From CAYMND01 sp964465065 (GTDB lineage Bacteria; Acidobacteriota; Aminicenantia; UBA2199), in contig CAYXHZ010000054.1 of the NCBI GenBank assembly GCA_964465065.1, positions 1 through 21,316 of the forward strand: DNA of 21,316 nucleotides, written 5' to 3'. The notes under the pieces were generated by a model. It made no database searches. It was not told the origin of the DNA and saw only the letters and a program-made list of their open reading frames with translations. Every line of letters begins with the position of its first letter. Within the stretch, counting starts at the first letter, position 1. Made by a program: the position numbers and the translations under genes. Below, in pieces: positions 21,175-21,316 of the stretch.

Positions 21175-21316
21175 CTGTCCCGACTTTTTCTTTGGGAAGA
21201 GATTGATTTTCGATGCCAATCATCGCTATCGTCCTCCCTCTCGTGGAGGATGTTGGGGACGGTGCTGTACTTCTTTACATTGTCGCCCACTGTTACCCCA
21301 TACGGCGGGCCCGATG
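21175..21316. other. Unresolved right edge
   Basis: No gene is firmly supported. On the plus strand a frame opens at ATG 21213 (MPIIAIVLPLVEDVG) and runs off the window without a good ribosome site. On the minus strand a frame (containing YGVTVGDNVKKYSTVPNIL) is open from the edge to a stop at 21159-21161 and could be the C-terminus of a gene beyond the window, overlapping the Cys-rich gene by 16 nt. A perfect 6-bp hairpin TCCTCC/GGAGGA with a 7-nt loop lies near 21231-21250. Confidence 0.3.

Noticed and set aside
1..21316. CRISPR array, tRNA, rRNA or IS element
   Set aside because: I saw no regularly spaced repeat-spacer pattern, no tRNA-like cloverleaf, no rRNA sequence and no transposase or recombinase gene.

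Overview
This window looks like chromosomal DNA from a GC-rich, motile, Gram-negative-type bacterium. The evidence is a membrane chemoreceptor/CheA/CheW cluster, a TatA-type translocase subunit, secreted FN3 and beta-propeller proteins with Sec signal peptides, and housekeeping purA and lepA. The mix (chemotaxis operon with STAS proteins, six-bladed-propeller-like secreted protein, Cys-rich DUF6485-like protein, CheA carrying a GspE-N-like module) suggests an Aminicenantes/Acidobacteriota-like or deltaproteobacterial lineage. That placement is only an inference; there is no rRNA or tRNA gene to support it.

Layout. (1) 1-6990, minus strand: a chemotaxis cluster read right to left as STAS protein, second STAS protein, cheA, a 75-aa Cys-containing protein, a chemoreceptor with a CZB-like zinc site in its predicted extracytoplasmic region, cheW, and a second chemoreceptor cut by the left edge. 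No cheY, cheR, cheB or cheD lies inside the window. (2) 7174-9258, minus: a third, separately transcribed chemoreceptor with a Cache-type sensor. Its upstream region holds two abutting palindromes. (3) 9429-11849, minus: purA followed by a two-domain protein (homing-endonuclease-associated repeats plus a nuclease-like C-terminus). (4) 12068-15908, plus: a tight operon tatA - methyltransferase - lepA - nitrilase-family hydrolase, divergent from purA. Both directions have near-consensus sigma70-type promoters. (5) 15909-19713: an accessory-looking zone. It has an isolated secreted FN3 protein (minus), an AbiE-like pair whose nucleotidyltransferase is internally deleted, then a class I methyltransferase and a YdeI/OmdA-family protein (minus) in visibly more AT-rich DNA. 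(6) 19807-21174, plus: a secreted beta-propeller-like protein and a small Cys-rich protein. The last ~140 bases are unresolved.

The most unusual feature is a 39-nt sequence forming the very 3' end of lepA (15062-15100). It recurs twice downstream in the same orientation, at 16174-16212 and 17634-17672. Each copy ends in an in-frame stop codon. Copies 1 and 2 encode exactly the same peptide with only synonymous or stop-to-stop differences; copy 3 has one amino-acid change. Each copy centres on a 15-17 bp palindrome. This is what displaced attachment sites would look like after successive insertions at the 3' end of lepA. They would delimit a nitrilase unit (15101-16212) and an FN3 unit (16213-17672), with the AbiE/YdeI accessory block beyond. 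No integrase is present in the window, so the mechanism is inferred.

Two plus-strand genes (17736 and 20971) have good sigma70-like promoters whose -10 boxes end only 6-8 bp before the ATG and no Shine-Dalgarno sequence, so they may be leaderless.
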